Part shown: positions 41,073-50,273 of the stretch, one piece after another
Numbering within the stretch: the stretch's first letter is position 1
Layout of the letters: the number at the start of each line of letters is the position of its first letter
Assembly: GCA_015075405.1 (NCBI GenBank)
Contig: JABTUK010000005.1
Span: forward strand, 62,001 to 126,000
Origin: Anaerolineales bacterium
GTDB lineage: Bacteria > Chloroflexota > Anaerolineae > 4572-78 > J111
Reading direction: 5' to 3'
DNA length: 64,000 nucleotides
Program-made: the position numbers and the translations under genes
Notes under the pieces: model-generated
Database searches by the model: none
What the model was told of the DNA's origin: nothing
Seen by the model: only the letters and a program-made list of their open reading frames with translations

Positions 41073-42983
41073 TTATGTGGTTGCAACACTTTTTTCGATA
41101 TACCGATCATACCACATTTGAAAGATAAGCAAGGTCCACAACACCTTGCGATTATCCCGCTGCTGCGCGAAGTGCTGGTCGAGCAGTTGCCGCACATAGG
41201 AATAATTAAAAAAGCCTTGCCGGTTGATGCGCGGCTCCGACAGCATCTCCATCACCAACTCGCGCAGCTCGGTGGTCAGCCAGCGGGCGACCGGCATATT
41301 AAAACCTTTTTTGGGACGACGGATAATCTCTTTGGGCAAAGTTCCGTTCATACTCTTTTTAAGCAGGTACTTGCTGGTCAGCCGTTTCAGCTTAAGTTCG
41401 ACCGGCAAATCGGTGGCAAAGTGGACCATTTCTCGGTTCAAAAAGGGAACCCGCACTTCCAGAGAGGCGGCCATGCTGGCCCGGTCAACTTTGTAAAGGA
41501 TATCCCCTTCCAGGTACATTTTCATGTCGTTGTATAACAGTTGATTCAAGGGCAGGCGGGCGTCACACTCGCGGGCGTGGAGATAAGCCTGGGTATAGGT
41601 GTCGCGCAAAACCGGCTTGAGCCAATCTTGTAACAGCAAAGATTTGTCCTCATCCACAAAAGAGCCAAGCCAGCGATGATGGCGGACTTGCAGCGGTACT
41701 CCCCGGCCCGCCAGAAAACGCCGTATCTTGAAATCAAAGCTGATGTTATTGAAAGAAACCGGCATCAAATCGAGCAGTTTGGGAGCAACTGAGGCGCGTA
41801 TTTGCCAGGGCACAACCCGCTCATAATATTCAATCAGCCGGTGGGCCGCCAGGGTGGGATAGCCAGCAAACAATTCATCGCCACCATCGCCGCCCAGCAC
41901 CACTTTAACGTGTCCCCTGGCAAAGAGCGATAGGAAATAGGTGGGGATCAGCGATGAGTCGCCAAACGGCTCGTCCAGAAAATCGGTGATGGTCGGGACC
42001 ATCTCGGCCACCATCTGGCTGGTCAGAATCAGTTCATTATGGCGCGTACCCACGTGCTGCGCCACCTTGCGGGCGTAGGCCGACTCATCAAATGAGGCTT
42101 CCTGAAACCCGACCGAGAAACTATCAACCGTGCCGGGGTACAATTGAGCCATGAGCGCGGCAATGCTGCTGGAGTCTAGCCCTCCGCTGAGCAAAACCCC
42201 CACCGGCACATCGCTGACCAGCTCTTGTTTGACGCTTTCTTTCAAGGTCTGGTACAGACCATTGGCGTAATCGCGCCAATGGACCGGCGGCCGGCTTTCG
42301 CTGCGGGCCAGGCTGATCTGCCAGTAGGGTTGGCGCTGAAGTCCCTGCTGGTTGTAGCGCAGGCTGTAACCCGGTTCCAGCCGGTGAATATGGCGAATGA
42401 TGGTCCGCGGCGAGGGCACATACTCAAAAGAGAGATATTCGTTCAGCGAAATCAGATCAATCTCACGTTTGACTTCCGGGTGAGCCAGAACCACTTTTAA
42501 CTCTGAGCCAAAGATAAAAGAATTACCTGTTTCAGTGTAATACAACGGTTTGATGCCCATTCGGTCACGCGCCAGCGTCAATTCCTGGCGGGGAATATCC
42601 CAAATGGCAAAAGCAAAGATACCGTTGAGGTGTTGAATACAATCCAGGCCAAATTCCTCATAGAGGTGGAGAATTACTTCGGTGTCGGTCTGAGTTCGGA
42701 AAACGTGCCCCTTTTTTTGCAAATAGGTACGCAACTCGCGGTAATTATAAATCTCGCCATTAAAGACAATCCACATCGTTTCATCTTCATTGGTAATAGG
42801 CTGGCGGCCGCCGGCCAAATCAATGATCGAAAGGCGGCGCGACCCCAGACCTACTGAGTCGCACTGATAAATCCCCTGTTCGTCAGGCCCCCGGTGCTTC
42901 ATCGCCTGGGTCATCTTGAGCAAAATATCCTGGTTGACAGATTGCGAAGATTTTAGATCAACAATACCGCAGATGCCACACAT
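41073..42983 (-). CDS. asnB: Asparagine synthase, glutamine-hydrolysing
   Basis: A 636-residue AsnB-type amidotransferase. The mature N-terminus MCGICGIVD exposes the glutaminase Cys2; HRGPDEQG and FNGEIYNYRELR follow; the synthetase half has the pyrophosphate loop GVLLSGGLDSSSIAAL and FGDSSLIPTYFLS. Forms of this length are common in surface-polysaccharide clusters, where they may amidate a sugar or amino sugar rather than aspartate. It ends 10 bases before the methyltransferase start. Confidence 0.92.
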   Translation of the reverse strand: MCGICGIVDLKSSQSVNQDILLKMTQAMKHRGPDEQGIYQCDSVGLGSRRLSIIDLAGGRQPITNEDETMWIVFNGEIYNYRELRTYLQKKGHVFRTQTDTEVILHLYEEFGLDCIQHLNGIFAFAIWDIPRQELTLARDRMGIKPLYYTETGNSFIFGSELKVVLAHPEVKREIDLISLNEYLSFEYVPSPRTIIRHIHRLEPGYSLRYNQQGLQRQPYWQISLARSESRPPVHWRDYANGLYQTLKESVKQELVSDVPVGVLLSGGLDSSSIAALMAQLYPGTVDSFSVGFQEASFDESAYARKVAQHVGTRHNELILTSQMVAEMVPTITDFLDEPFGDSSLIPTYFLSLFARGHVKVVLGGDGGDELFAGYPTLAAHRLIEYYERVVPWQIRASVAPKLLDLMPVSFNNISFDFKIRRFLAGRGVPLQVRHHRWLGSFVDEDKSLLLQDWLKPVLRDTYTQAYLHARECDARLPLNQLLYNDMKMYLEGDILYKVDRASMAASLEVRVPFLNREMVHFATDLPVELKLKRLTSKYLLKKSMNGTLPKEIIRRPKKGFNMPVARWLTTELRELVMEMLSEPRINRQGFFNYSYVRQLLDQHFAQQRDNRKVLWTLLIFQMWYDRYIEKSVATT

Positions 42984-42994
42984 GCTTATCCCCC

Positions 42995-43942
42995 TTATGC
43001 GGGAATGGTTTTGCTGGCTGAACGTGTTTGTCGTTGCAGATAGAGGCTAACCCACAATATCATCGGAAACAAATGGCCCAACTGCCAGGCCCACGGACCA
43101 AACCAATTAGCCAGGAGCGGCAGCCACGAAACGACAGCCGCCAGAATTGCTACCCACCAGGTGAGGCGGGCCATTGCCGGCAGCACCACAAAATAATGGT
43201 AAGAGTGAAGGTAAGGCAGGGCAAATACCCCGGCCAGCATGAGCATGTCTTCGTCGCCACGGGAGAGCCATAATAGAACAACAACCAGCGGCAGCGACCA
43301 CGGCCAGACACTAATATCATGCGGCTCTTCCCAGGCGGTAAAGTTACTGATGGTCAACATATCGAGCGGCCATAAGCCCCAAATGGCTGTGGTCAGAGCC
43401 AGCCAGATGAGTAAAACGGCCAGGTCTTTTTTACGGGCCAAAAATGCCAGATAACCCACCTGGGGTTTAATTGTTACCAACGGAACCAGCCAGGGCATGC
43501 CGGTCAGGCCAAAAACAATCAGCCCTTCAATCTGGCCCAGAAATACCAACCACAAGGCCGGCAAGGTAAAAAAAGCGATGCTCATCACCAGTAACGAAGC
43601 CCGCCGCTGGTATAAGCCCAACGCCAGGCCGGTAAAGGTCAAACCGATTAATCCGGGCCAGGTGAGATAACTGACATATTCGACCCAGGGCGGATAATAA
43701 GAGAGACCCTCTTCTTGAGCCGGGGTGCTGAAAAAATTAACCCAATCATAGCCAATTAATCCCACCGGCGGTAAAAGTGATCCCAGAAACGAGAAAACAA
43801 CCATTCCGACAACGATAAAAAGGAGATACTGCCAGACAGGCATTGACCTCTTGGGCTGCGGCTGCTCCGGAAAAAGGGTGGAATCAATTTTCCGCCATAG
43901 TTCCAGCCAATTAACCTCTCTCAGTCTTAATCCCTGTTCCAT
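42995..43942 (-). CDS. Polytopic membrane protein of the glycan block
   Basis: A 315-residue protein with a short charged N-terminus and about eight hydrophobic segments. IGYDWVNFFSTPAQEE in the first loop and IKPQVGYLAFLARKKD resemble the lipid-linked-sugar mannosyltransferase group (GT87-like), but the match is weak and no catalytic motif is certain. It ends 11 bases before asnB. Confidence 0.6.
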   Translation of the reverse strand: MEQGLRLREVNWLELWRKIDSTLFPEQPQPKRSMPVWQYLLFIVVGMVVFSFLGSLLPPVGLIGYDWVNFFSTPAQEEGLSYYPPWVEYVSYLTWPGLIGLTFTGLALGLYQRRASLLVMSIAFFTLPALWLVFLGQIEGLIVFGLTGMPWLVPLVTIKPQVGYLAFLARKKDLAVLLIWLALTTAIWGLWPLDMLTISNFTAWEEPHDISVWPWSLPLVVVLLWLSRGDEDMLMLAGVFALPYLHSYHYFVVLPAMARLTWWVAILAAVVSWLPLLANWFGPWAWQLGHLFPMILWVSLYLQRQTRSASKTIPA

Positions 43943-43987
43943 TGAATGATCTTTCTTTAGGAATGAGAATCCAATAAGTTACTTATT

Positions 43988-44055
43988 GGGGAGATTGGAG
44001 ATTAGCGATTGGAGATTGTTAATCTGAATCGCTAATCTCCAATCTCCAATCTCCC
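43988..44055. repeat. Heptamer-phased hairpin at the SGNH gene end
   Basis: GAGATTG, GAGATTA, GCGATTG, GAGATTG on the left; AATCTCC repeated on the right with GAATCGCT between. The right arm codes the last seven residues and stop of the minus-strand SGNH gene (Gly-Arg-Leu-Glu-Ile-Gly-Asp). Confidence 0.85.
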
Positions 44056-45210
44056 GTATTCCCTTAAGGCTTCATTTAAAATTTCTGCTGCAACTTCGTT
44101 CCCACGCGGGTTCAGGTGAATGTCCTTGCGGAAATAGAGCATTTCATCCGCTTGATTGGCTCGCTCACGCAGAGCCGGGGTCAAATCCAGGCAGGTCAAA
44201 GTTTGTTGCCGGCAAAAATCAGCCATCGCTTGGTTGAGTTGGTCAAGTTGCGGCTGCAGCTCCGCTGGAGCATAGACCTGCTCCCGATAGGGAAATAGGA
44301 TGACGATAAATTGGGTCTTTTCATCCTGGGCTAAGACTTGTTGGCGAGCATTCAGAATAGCCTGTTGGGTCAACCTCAGGCCGTCAGCCACTTCGGGGAT
44401 GGTTAAATCGGTATAAGTCAGCCACCAGACCAGGTTGGAGTCGCGGGGGACAGTTTGATTATTGAAAGTGACCAGATTGTAAAAAAGGGCGCGATTGTAC
44501 CAGAAAAATGCGCCCATGTTGTATACGGTTGAGTGGCGAGCCAGCCAAGCTAAAACGGGATTGCGCCAAAATTGACCCTCTTGGGCTGCGCCGCTGCCAA
44601 ATTGCTCAAAGCGCCAGGCGTCGTTTAAATCATTGGGGAAGAAAACCCAGACCACCACTTTGGGCTGCAAGGACAGGCCATAGCGGGCCAGCATCCGCTC
44701 CTCTTGCTGGGGGCTGTAACCCACCACGCCCAGGTTGGCCCAATCCTGACCGGTCTGTTGTTCCAATATTTCAACCCAGCATGTTTCCAATGATACACTG
44801 GCGCAACTGGCATACGAGTCGCCAATGACTACGGCAAAGACCTCGCCGGATAAACCATCATCGCGAAAGCCGGCCTCGGCGTAACCCAATGAAACTGTTG
44901 ACACCCGGTAAATGCCGGGGCCTGTATCGCCCTCAAATGGGACCGCAAAATCAATCAGGTCCGGCGCGTACTTATACCCCAGGGTTTCATCCGGCACGAG
45001 TCCCTTTAACGGCTGATCCTGTTCAGGCTGAAACACCGATCTCACTTCAAGGGGGATTGAGTTAGGGAATAGCTGGGCCAGCGCCTCAATCGCCAACAAC
45101 GGCAGCAGTACCCCTAGCACAATCAGGCCAACTATGCCCCCAGAGGAAGGTTTTGGTTTTTTTTCAATGGCAGATATAAAAGGGATTGTTTTTGTTTTGA
45201 CGGCGCTCAA
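44032..45210 (-). CDS. Membrane-anchored SGNH/GDSL hydrolase-like protein
   Basis: A 392-residue protein with one membrane segment at about 25-45 and an extracytoplasmic SGNH domain. Motifs: IGDSYASC (Ser132 as nucleophile), LGVVGYSPQQE, FFPNDLNDAWRF with Asn, and DIHLNPRGN with the Asp-x-x-His-like pair. Such proteins (AlgX/AlgJ and DHHW-like) add or remove acetyl groups on exported polysaccharide. Its neighbours support that role. The C-terminus is made by the repeat. Confidence 0.8.
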   Translation of the reverse strand: MSAVKTKTIPFISAIEKKPKPSSGGIVGLIVLGVLLPLLAIEALAQLFPNSIPLEVRSVFQPEQDQPLKGLVPDETLGYKYAPDLIDFAVPFEGDTGPGIYRVSTVSLGYAEAGFRDDGLSGEVFAVVIGDSYASCASVSLETCWVEILEQQTGQDWANLGVVGYSPQQEERMLARYGLSLQPKVVVWVFFPNDLNDAWRFEQFGSGAAQEGQFWRNPVLAWLARHSTVYNMGAFFWYNRALFYNLVTFNNQTVPRDSNLVWWLTYTDLTIPEVADGLRLTQQAILNARQQVLAQDEKTQFIVILFPYREQVYAPAELQPQLDQLNQAMADFCRQQTLTCLDLTPALRERANQADEMLYFRKDIHLNPRGNEVAAEILNEALREYGRLEIGD

Positions 45211-45331
45211 GCCCTAATCCTTTATTGGTTAAACACTATTAGATAGCATACACCAAAAAAGGGTTAGAATATAGGGGCGAAAGTCCCTAATTATAAAGCC
45301 CATTAGTCACATGTTAAAGCCGAAAGAGAAG

Positions 45332-46174
45332 TTATGAATGTGAAGCGGGCTTCTCGACGAGATTTTTTGAGTTATCGGGACCGGTGGGCAACGGCGGTAG
45401 CGTTGAAATGGGGACATGCCGCAGCGGCAGGAAACGGGTCAGGGCCAGGCGCATCACCGTATACATGGCTTTATAAATTTCGCGCTGAGATATTTTGGAT
45501 TGGCCACGTTCGCGGTTGGCAAAGATAATGGGAATTTCACCCACTTGATAACCCTGCCGCTGGCATTTGAACAACATTTCTACCAAAAAAGAGTAACCAT
45601 TGGAGAAGATACGGTCGAGGTCAATGTTTAATAAAACTTCGCGGTGATAGCAGCGAAAGCCGGCGGTACAATCATTGGCCTTTAACCCCAAAGAGGCGCG
45701 GGCAAAAGCGTTGGCCCCCCAACTCAAAAAACGACGCTGCCATTCCCAGTTAACCACCCCCCCCTGGGGAATGTAACGCGAGCCAATCGTGATATGATAA
45801 TGCTGCGACAGGTTCACCAGGGCCGGGATATAAGCCGGATCGTGGGAAAAGTCGGCATCCATGGTAATCAGACGGTCAGCGCCCTCGGCTAAACCTAATT
45901 TGAAACCGGCAATATAAGCCGTACCCAAACCCAACTTCCCGGCCCGGTGAATCACCTTTATCCGAGGATTTTGGGCGGCCAGTTGATCGGCAACATCGCC
46001 GGTCCCGTCAGGCGAGTTGTCGTCAACCACAATCACCCGAGCCTCGACTGGCAGGGCCAAGATCCGGCTCACCAGTTCGGTGATATTGTCTTTTTCATTA
46101 TAAGTGGGTATGATAACGCGAATGTCCAACCGAAACTCCGCAGGCAAAAATAAAAGCGGCACGCATCTTACCAC
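45332..46174 (-). CDS. Polyprenol-phosphate mannose synthase-like GT2
   Basis: GT-A fold glycosyltransferase of about 265-280 residues that would load a sugar onto polyprenyl phosphate, the donor for the GT-C enzymes nearby. Motifs: IIPTYNEKDNI, VVDDNSPDGTGD, LITMDADFSHDPAYI and GYSFLVEMLFKCQR. No C-terminal membrane domain is present, as in the DPM1 form. The start is uncertain: GTG at 46174, or an internal TTG that gives MDIRVIIPTYNE. Confidence 0.9.
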   Translation of the reverse strand: MVRCVPLLFLPAEFRLDIRVIIPTYNEKDNITELVSRILALPVEARVIVVDDNSPDGTGDVADQLAAQNPRIKVIHRAGKLGLGTAYIAGFKLGLAEGADRLITMDADFSHDPAYIPALVNLSQHYHITIGSRYIPQGGVVNWEWQRRFLSWGANAFARASLGLKANDCTAGFRCYHREVLLNIDLDRIFSNGYSFLVEMLFKCQRQGYQVGEIPIIFANRERGQSKISQREIYKAMYTVMRLALTRFLPLRHVPISTLPPLPTGPDNSKNLVEKPASHS

Positions 46175-46206
46175 AACTTAGCGGATTGGGCTACTTTGAA
46201 ATGAAG

Positions 46207-46258
46207 CGAAGAGGCGGGGACACGAGGAGGCGAAGAATCCCCTCGCCTCCTCGCCTCA
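46207..46258. repeat. Hairpin of GAGGCGA/CGCCTC words
   Basis: GAGGCGGGGACACGAGGAGGCG on the left pairs with CCTCGCCTCCTCGCCTC on the right in the gap between divergent genes. Phasing is closer to 8 than to 7 bases. Confidence 0.6.
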
Positions 46259-46295
46259 CGGGTCATCGCATCTTTGTTTTTGAAGGAGAAACCCA

Positions 46296-47318
46296 ATGTC
46301 AACGCAAAGCCAGGTAGTTATCGAAGTAATAAAAAGCGAGGTCTTGCGCCATAACCCCCTGGGCGACTCAGCTATACGCCGGACGCCGGTCTACCTGCCG
46401 CCCGGCTATGGCGACAGTACGATCCGCTATCCCGTAGTTTATCTGTTGACCGGCTTTACCGGGCGCGGAACCCTTCTGCTGAACGACTCCGCCTTTGATG
46501 AACCGATCCAGGAGCGGCTTGACCGGTTGATCCTATCCGGCCAGGTGCAGCCGCTTATTGTGGTCATGCCCGATTGTTTCACCCGCTACGGCGGCAGCCA
46601 GTATCTCAACTCCACTGCGACCGGTCGTTATGAAGATCATTTGATCGAAGAGGTGATCCCGTTTATAGATGAGCGTTACCGCACCCGCGCCGAGGCCGGC
46701 TATCGAGCGGTGATGGGTAAATCATCGGGAGGCTACGGCGCGCTGGCGCAAGCGATGCGCCACCCCGATATTTTTGGCGCGCTGGCCTGTCATAGCGGCG
46801 ATATGTATTTTGACTACTGCTACAAACCCGATTTTGTAAAGTTTCTTAACGCAACGGGCCGGCTCTCACTGCAAACGCCGGCGGCGCTGCAACAATTCCT
46901 GGCTAATTTTTGGCCCAAAATGCAGCCCAAACCGGCCAACTTCTTTGATGTCATCCACATTGCCGCTATGTCCGCCTGCTATTCCCCTAACCCAGACGCC
47001 TCCTGCGGCTTCGACCTGCCCTTTGACCCCATTACCGGCGAACTACGCCCTGCCGTCTGGCAGCGCTGGCTGGCCCACGACCCGATTACTATGCTGCAAG
47101 ATGAACAGTGCGTAACTGCGCTGCGCCATATGAAACTCATTTATCTGGATTGCGGCAGCCGTGACGAGTACGCCTTACACTACGGGGCGCGTATCTTTTG
47201 CCAGCGCCTGGACGGGTTAAATATTCCCTATTTTTATGAAGAGTTTGAGGGAGGCCATCGGGATACTCAATTTAGGTATGATGAGTCATTCAAAGCGATT
47301 TCTCAGGTATTCAGTTAA
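46296..47318 (+). CDS. Putative esterase of the esterase-D/enterochelin type
   Basis: Alpha/beta hydrolase of 340 residues without signal peptide. PVVYLLTGFTGRG and VVMPDCFTRYGGSQYLNS precede the nucleophile elbow GKSSGG (Ser143); the likely His is in EGGHRDTQFR at the end. The family includes carbohydrate esterases and S-formylglutathione hydrolase; the substrate is not clear. The stop overlaps the converging pentapeptide gene through the palindrome TTAA. Confidence 0.85.
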   Translation: MSTQSQVVIEVIKSEVLRHNPLGDSAIRRTPVYLPPGYGDSTIRYPVVYLLTGFTGRGTLLLNDSAFDEPIQERLDRLILSGQVQPLIVVMPDCFTRYGGSQYLNSTATGRYEDHLIEEVIPFIDERYRTRAEAGYRAVMGKSSGGYGALAQAMRHPDIFGALACHSGDMYFDYCYKPDFVKFLNATGRLSLQTPAALQQFLANFWPKMQPKPANFFDVIHIAAMSACYSPNPDASCGFDLPFDPITGELRPAVWQRWLAHDPITMLQDEQCVTALRHMKLIYLDCGSRDEYALHYGARIFCQRLDGLNIPYFYEEFEGGHRDTQFRYDESFKAISQVFS

Positions 47319-47926
47319 AACAACCCCCACTTTCGTTTTCTCACCGCTCCGGCGCTGATGGGATCAAATCTATCGGTCCACTGGGTCTGCTGGTTGTATT
47401 TGGCCTGGCTGAGTTTGGCTTGGCTCAAATTGGTTTCCCGTAAGTCAGCCCCGCTCAGGTCAGCCCCACTCAGATCAGCCTCACTCAGGTCGGCCTCTTG
47501 CAGATCGGCTCCGTTTAAATTAGCGCCGCTCAGGTTGGTTTCGGCCAGGTTTGCTTCACCCAGCCTGGCCCCGACCAGCTTGGTTCCGCTCAGGTTAGCC
47601 CCAAAGAGATCGGCCGCGCTCAGGTTAGCCTTGCTCAGATCCGCGCCGCTCAAATCGGCCAGGCGAAAATTGGCAAAAACCATATTCGCCTCGCGCAGAT
47701 TGGCCCCCCGCAGCGTGGCCTTGATCAGGTTGGCAAAAACCAGGTTAGCCCCACGCAGCGTTACGCCATCGAGGTTGGTTTGGTTCAGGCTGGCTTCGTG
47801 CAGCAGCACTTCACTCAAATCCAGGTGCGACAGATCGAGCTTGCTCAAGTTCAGCCGGCGCAGGTCAAGCTTATTACCCTCTCGCCGGGCTGTCTCAAAT
47901 TTTTTTATGATCTCATCACGATCCAT
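47315..47926 (-). CDS. Pentapeptide-repeat protein
   Basis: A 203-residue protein of which about residues 20-175 are some thirty A(D/N)Lxx pentapeptides (LSGADLSGADL and similar), predicted to fold as a right-handed quadrilateral beta helix. It begins with a charged helical cap. Some relatives mimic DNA and bind gyrase; others are of unknown role. Its start codon overlaps the stop of the upstream small-GTPase gene by one base (TGATG), so the two are probably coexpressed and may act together. Confidence 0.93.
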   Translation of the reverse strand: MDRDEIIKKFETARREGNKLDLRRLNLSKLDLSHLDLSEVLLHEASLNQTNLDGVTLRGANLVFANLIKATLRGANLREANMVFANFRLADLSGADLSKANLSAADLFGANLSGTKLVGARLGEANLAETNLSGANLNGADLQEADLSEADLSGADLSGADLRETNLSQAKLSQAKYNQQTQWTDRFDPISAGAVRKRKWGLF

Positions 47927-48450
47927 CAGCCGCCTTCAATCAGCGCCACCAGTCGCTCCACCACCGCCCGCGCTGAGGCTTTATTGGTAGCAATGCAGGG
48001 CATGACCGGCTGTTTGGCCGGCAGCTTGAGCGCCTGCCGGATTTCCTCGCCGCTCAACCCCTGGCGATCCGCTTTGTTGGCCGCCAGCAGAAAAGGGACG
48101 TTTTTGTGTTTTTTGAAGGCCGCCAGCAGGGCGGTTGCCTGCTCAAGGCTGCGCCGGTCGGTCGAGTCGACCAAAAAGATAAAGCCGTGCATATCCTGGG
48201 CCAGAATATCGCGCATGAAATCAAACCGGTCCTGGCCCGGCGTGCCAAACAAATGCACCGCGCTGCCCTGGCTAATCTTTATTCTACCGTAGTCCAGAGC
48301 GACGGTGGTTGCCCCTTTGATCTTTTTTTCGGCCGGATTATGGCTGGCTTTATCGGTATTAACCGGTTCAGTCTCGGTGACAGTTTTGACAAAGGTGGTT
48401 TTACCGGCGTTAAAAGTCCCGGTCACGACCAATTTATACAATTTGGACAT
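47926..48450 (-). CDS. Small Ras-like GTPase of the bacterial Rup/MglA-related type
   Basis: A 174-residue GTPase: P-loop GTFNAGKTTF (about residues 11-20), switch Thr in KGATTVALDYG, G3 as LFGTPGQDRFDFM, G4 as ANKAD. The G3 motif TPGQ replaces DxxGQ, as in many prokaryotic small GTPases. A partner roadblock protein is not visible. It is directly upstream of and overlaps the pentapeptide gene. Confidence 0.88.
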   Translation of the reverse strand: MSKLYKLVVTGTFNAGKTTFVKTVTETEPVNTDKASHNPAEKKIKGATTVALDYGRIKISQGSAVHLFGTPGQDRFDFMRDILAQDMHGFIFLVDSTDRRSLEQATALLAAFKKHKNVPFLLAANKADRQGLSGEEIRQALKLPAKQPVMPCIATNKASARAVVERLVALIEGG

Positions 48451-48529
48451 GATCCCTCCCTTCAGATGGGGAACTGCGCGGCCTTACTTTATGGTAAGTG
48501 GAAATCCTTACTTTGTCAAACAAGATAGA

Positions 48530-48541
48530 TGACTTACATCA
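48530..48541. promoter_or_regulatory. CRP/FNR-like half-sites upstream of the CBS gene
   Basis: TGA-CTTACA-TCA, with a second half-site GTGACA 20 bases downstream. About 160 bases before the CBS-protein start. Confidence 0.35.
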
Positions 48542-48623
48542 ACCAGAAAAGTGACATTTACTACTTTAAAAACAGGGCAAAATGCGATAAGCTTTAGGGG
48601 AAGACTGGAGGGTTGGTCGGCAA

Positions 48624-48678
48624 GTAAATTACAAATTTACCGTCCATCTGACTACTGACTACTGATTACTGATTACTA
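48624..48678. repeat. Small hairpin and GACTACT/GATTACT heptamers
   Basis: GTAAATT-ACA-AATTTAC (48624-48640) is a perfect 7-bp hairpin. It is followed by GACTACT, GACTACT, GATTACT, GATTACT (48650-48677), four phased heptamers ending just before the ribosome-binding site AATGGAGG of the CBS gene. Confidence 0.7.
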
Positions 48679-48697
48679 TTTCCAATGGAGGAATCCC

Positions 48698-49123
48698 ATG
48701 AAAAAAGAGCTTGTTAAAGATTGGATGACTCGTGATGTCGTTACGGTCTCCCCGGAGATGACATTGCCGGAAGCGCACCGGCTGATGGAAGAGAAGAAAA
48801 TTCGCCGCCTGCCTGTCATAGAGGCCGGCAAGTTAGTCGGCATTGTGACTCGCGGCGATATCCGGGGCGCGGAGCCATCTGGAGCTACCTCTCTGAGCAT
48901 CTGGGAAGTCAACTATCTCCTGGCCAAGCTCAAAATTGGCGAGATTATGACGGCTCGCCCCGTCACCATTGCCGCCGAAGAAACAATTGGCGAGGCGGCC
49001 CGGCTTATGCTGGAAAAGAAAATTAGCGGTCTGCCGGTGGTTGACCAGGCCGGGCATCTCGTCGGCATCATCACCGAGTCGGACATTTTCCGCCTGGTAG
49101 TACAAGAGTGGCATAAAGATTAA
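48698..49123 (+). CDS. CBS-pair protein
   Basis: A 141-residue protein consisting of two CBS motifs only: VKDWMTRDVVTVSPEMTLPEA... with RRLPVIEAGKLVGIVTRGDI, and EIMTARPVTIAAEETIGEA... with SGLPVVDQAGHLVGIITESDIFR. Stand-alone CBS pairs bind adenosine nucleotides and report energy state. A weak palindrome of the hydrogenase-region type lies upstream, so it may belong to the same regulon. The next gene follows after 23 bases. Confidence 0.92.
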   Translation: MKKELVKDWMTRDVVTVSPEMTLPEAHRLMEEKKIRRLPVIEAGKLVGIVTRGDIRGAEPSGATSLSIWEVNYLLAKLKIGEIMTARPVTIAAEETIGEAARLMLEKKISGLPVVDQAGHLVGIITESDIFRLVVQEWHKD

Positions 49124-49146
49124 CAAACAGCGCTGAGGGGGATAAA

Positions 49147-50094
49147 ATGAGACTAAACCCAATTGAAACCATTCTGCAAACGTATCCGGCTGTCGTGCTT
49201 GATGGGGCGTTAGCCACCGAACTCGAACGGCGCGGCTGTGATTTGCGCGACCCGCTCTGGTCGGCCAGGGTGCTGCTGGAGGCGCCGGATTTGATCCGGC
49301 AGGTTCACACCGACTACTTTGCCGCCGGAGCCGACTGCGCCATCACCGCCAGTTACCAGGCTACGTTTGAGGGGTTTGCCGGGCGCGGCCTCAGTCGGGC
49401 TGAAGCTGAGGATTTAATGCGTCTGTCGGTTCGGCTGGCCATAGAGGCTCGTGATTCTTTCTGGGTCAATCCGGCCAACCGAACCGGCCGGCCTCGCCCT
49501 TTTGTGGCTGCTTCTATTGGCCCGTATGGGGCGTTCCTCAGAGACGGCTCGGAGTATCGCGGTGATTATGGCTTGAGCGAGGCGGAGTTGATAACCTTTC
49601 ACCGCCCGCGCATGGCTGTGCTGGCCGCTGCCGGGGCTGATATGCTGGCCTGCGAAACCATCCCCTGTTTGGTCGAAGCGCGGGCGTTAGCTCGTCTGCT
49701 GGAAGAGTTCCCCGGAATCAGCGCCTGGTTTAGCTTTAGCTGCCGTGATGCGGCCCGGATCAGCCAGGGCGAGTCTCTGGCTGAATGTGTCGCGCTGCTC
49801 GATGCCCATCCCCAGGTTGCAGCTGTTGGGGTAAACTGCACCGCCCCTCGTTTTGTGCCCAATCTGGTGCGGGCCGCCCGCGCCGCCACCCGCAAACCCA
49901 TCCTGGCTTACCCCAACTCCGGCGAAACCTACGATGCTGCCACCTTTAGCTGGCATGGAGAGACCACCTGTGAGGCGTTCAGCAGCCAGGCCCAACGCTG
50001 GTACGAAAATGGCGCGCGGATTATCGGCGGCTGCTGCCGCACCACCCCCGACCACATCCGTGAACTGGCTGCCCGGCTTCGCCCCGCCTCTTGA
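49147..50094 (+). CDS. mmuM: Homocysteine S-methyltransferase
   Basis: Zinc-dependent methyltransferase of 315 residues that makes methionine from homocysteine and S-methylmethionine or a similar donor. It starts with the barrel strand VVLDGALATELERRG, has ITASYQATFEGF and FVAASIGPYGAFL, and the zinc Cys residues in GVNCTAP and GGCCRTTPDHI. Length and motifs match MmuM. Confidence 0.92.
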   Translation: MRLNPIETILQTYPAVVLDGALATELERRGCDLRDPLWSARVLLEAPDLIRQVHTDYFAAGADCAITASYQATFEGFAGRGLSRAEAEDLMRLSVRLAIEARDSFWVNPANRTGRPRPFVAASIGPYGAFLRDGSEYRGDYGLSEAELITFHRPRMAVLAAAGADMLACETIPCLVEARALARLLEEFPGISAWFSFSCRDAARISQGESLAECVALLDAHPQVAAVGVNCTAPRFVPNLVRAARAATRKPILAYPNSGETYDAATFSWHGETTCEAFSSQAQRWYENGARIIGGCCRTTPDHIRELAARLRPAS

Positions 50095-50132
50095 GGCAAA
50101 TGCTTAGGAATGAGAATTAATTAACTTGTGCA

Positions 50133-50206
50133 TGTCATTGCGAGCGAAGCGACGCAATCCCCTTTTGCGAGCTGGAGATTGCTTCGTCGTTCCTCCTCGC
50201 AATGAC
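50133..50206. repeat. Dispersed palindrome of the TGTCATTGCGAGCGAAGCGA type
   Basis: GTCATTGCGAG... GCAATCCCC (50133-50162) pairs with GGAGATTGCTTCGTCG...CTCGCAATGAC (50174-50206). This sequence type is widely dispersed in bacterial intergenic DNA (from memory). Confidence 0.8.
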
Positions 50207-50244
50207 AAATGCTCAACTTCCTCGCAATGACAAATGCTCAACTT
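50195..50244 (+). repeat. Perfect tandem duplication of 25 bases
   Basis: CCTCGCAATGACAAATGCTC plus AACTT is present at 50195-50219 and again, unchanged, at 50220-50244, including the end of the palindrome. A recent slippage event would explain it. Confidence 0.9.
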
Positions 50245-50273
50245 ATTAAATTCCTGTTCCTTAAGTAGCAAGT

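Noticed and set aside
47358..47990. Long open frame antisense to the pentapeptide gene
   Set aside because: It is the mirror of the repeated codons of the pentapeptide array; product is Ser/Leu/Arg-rich without any domain.
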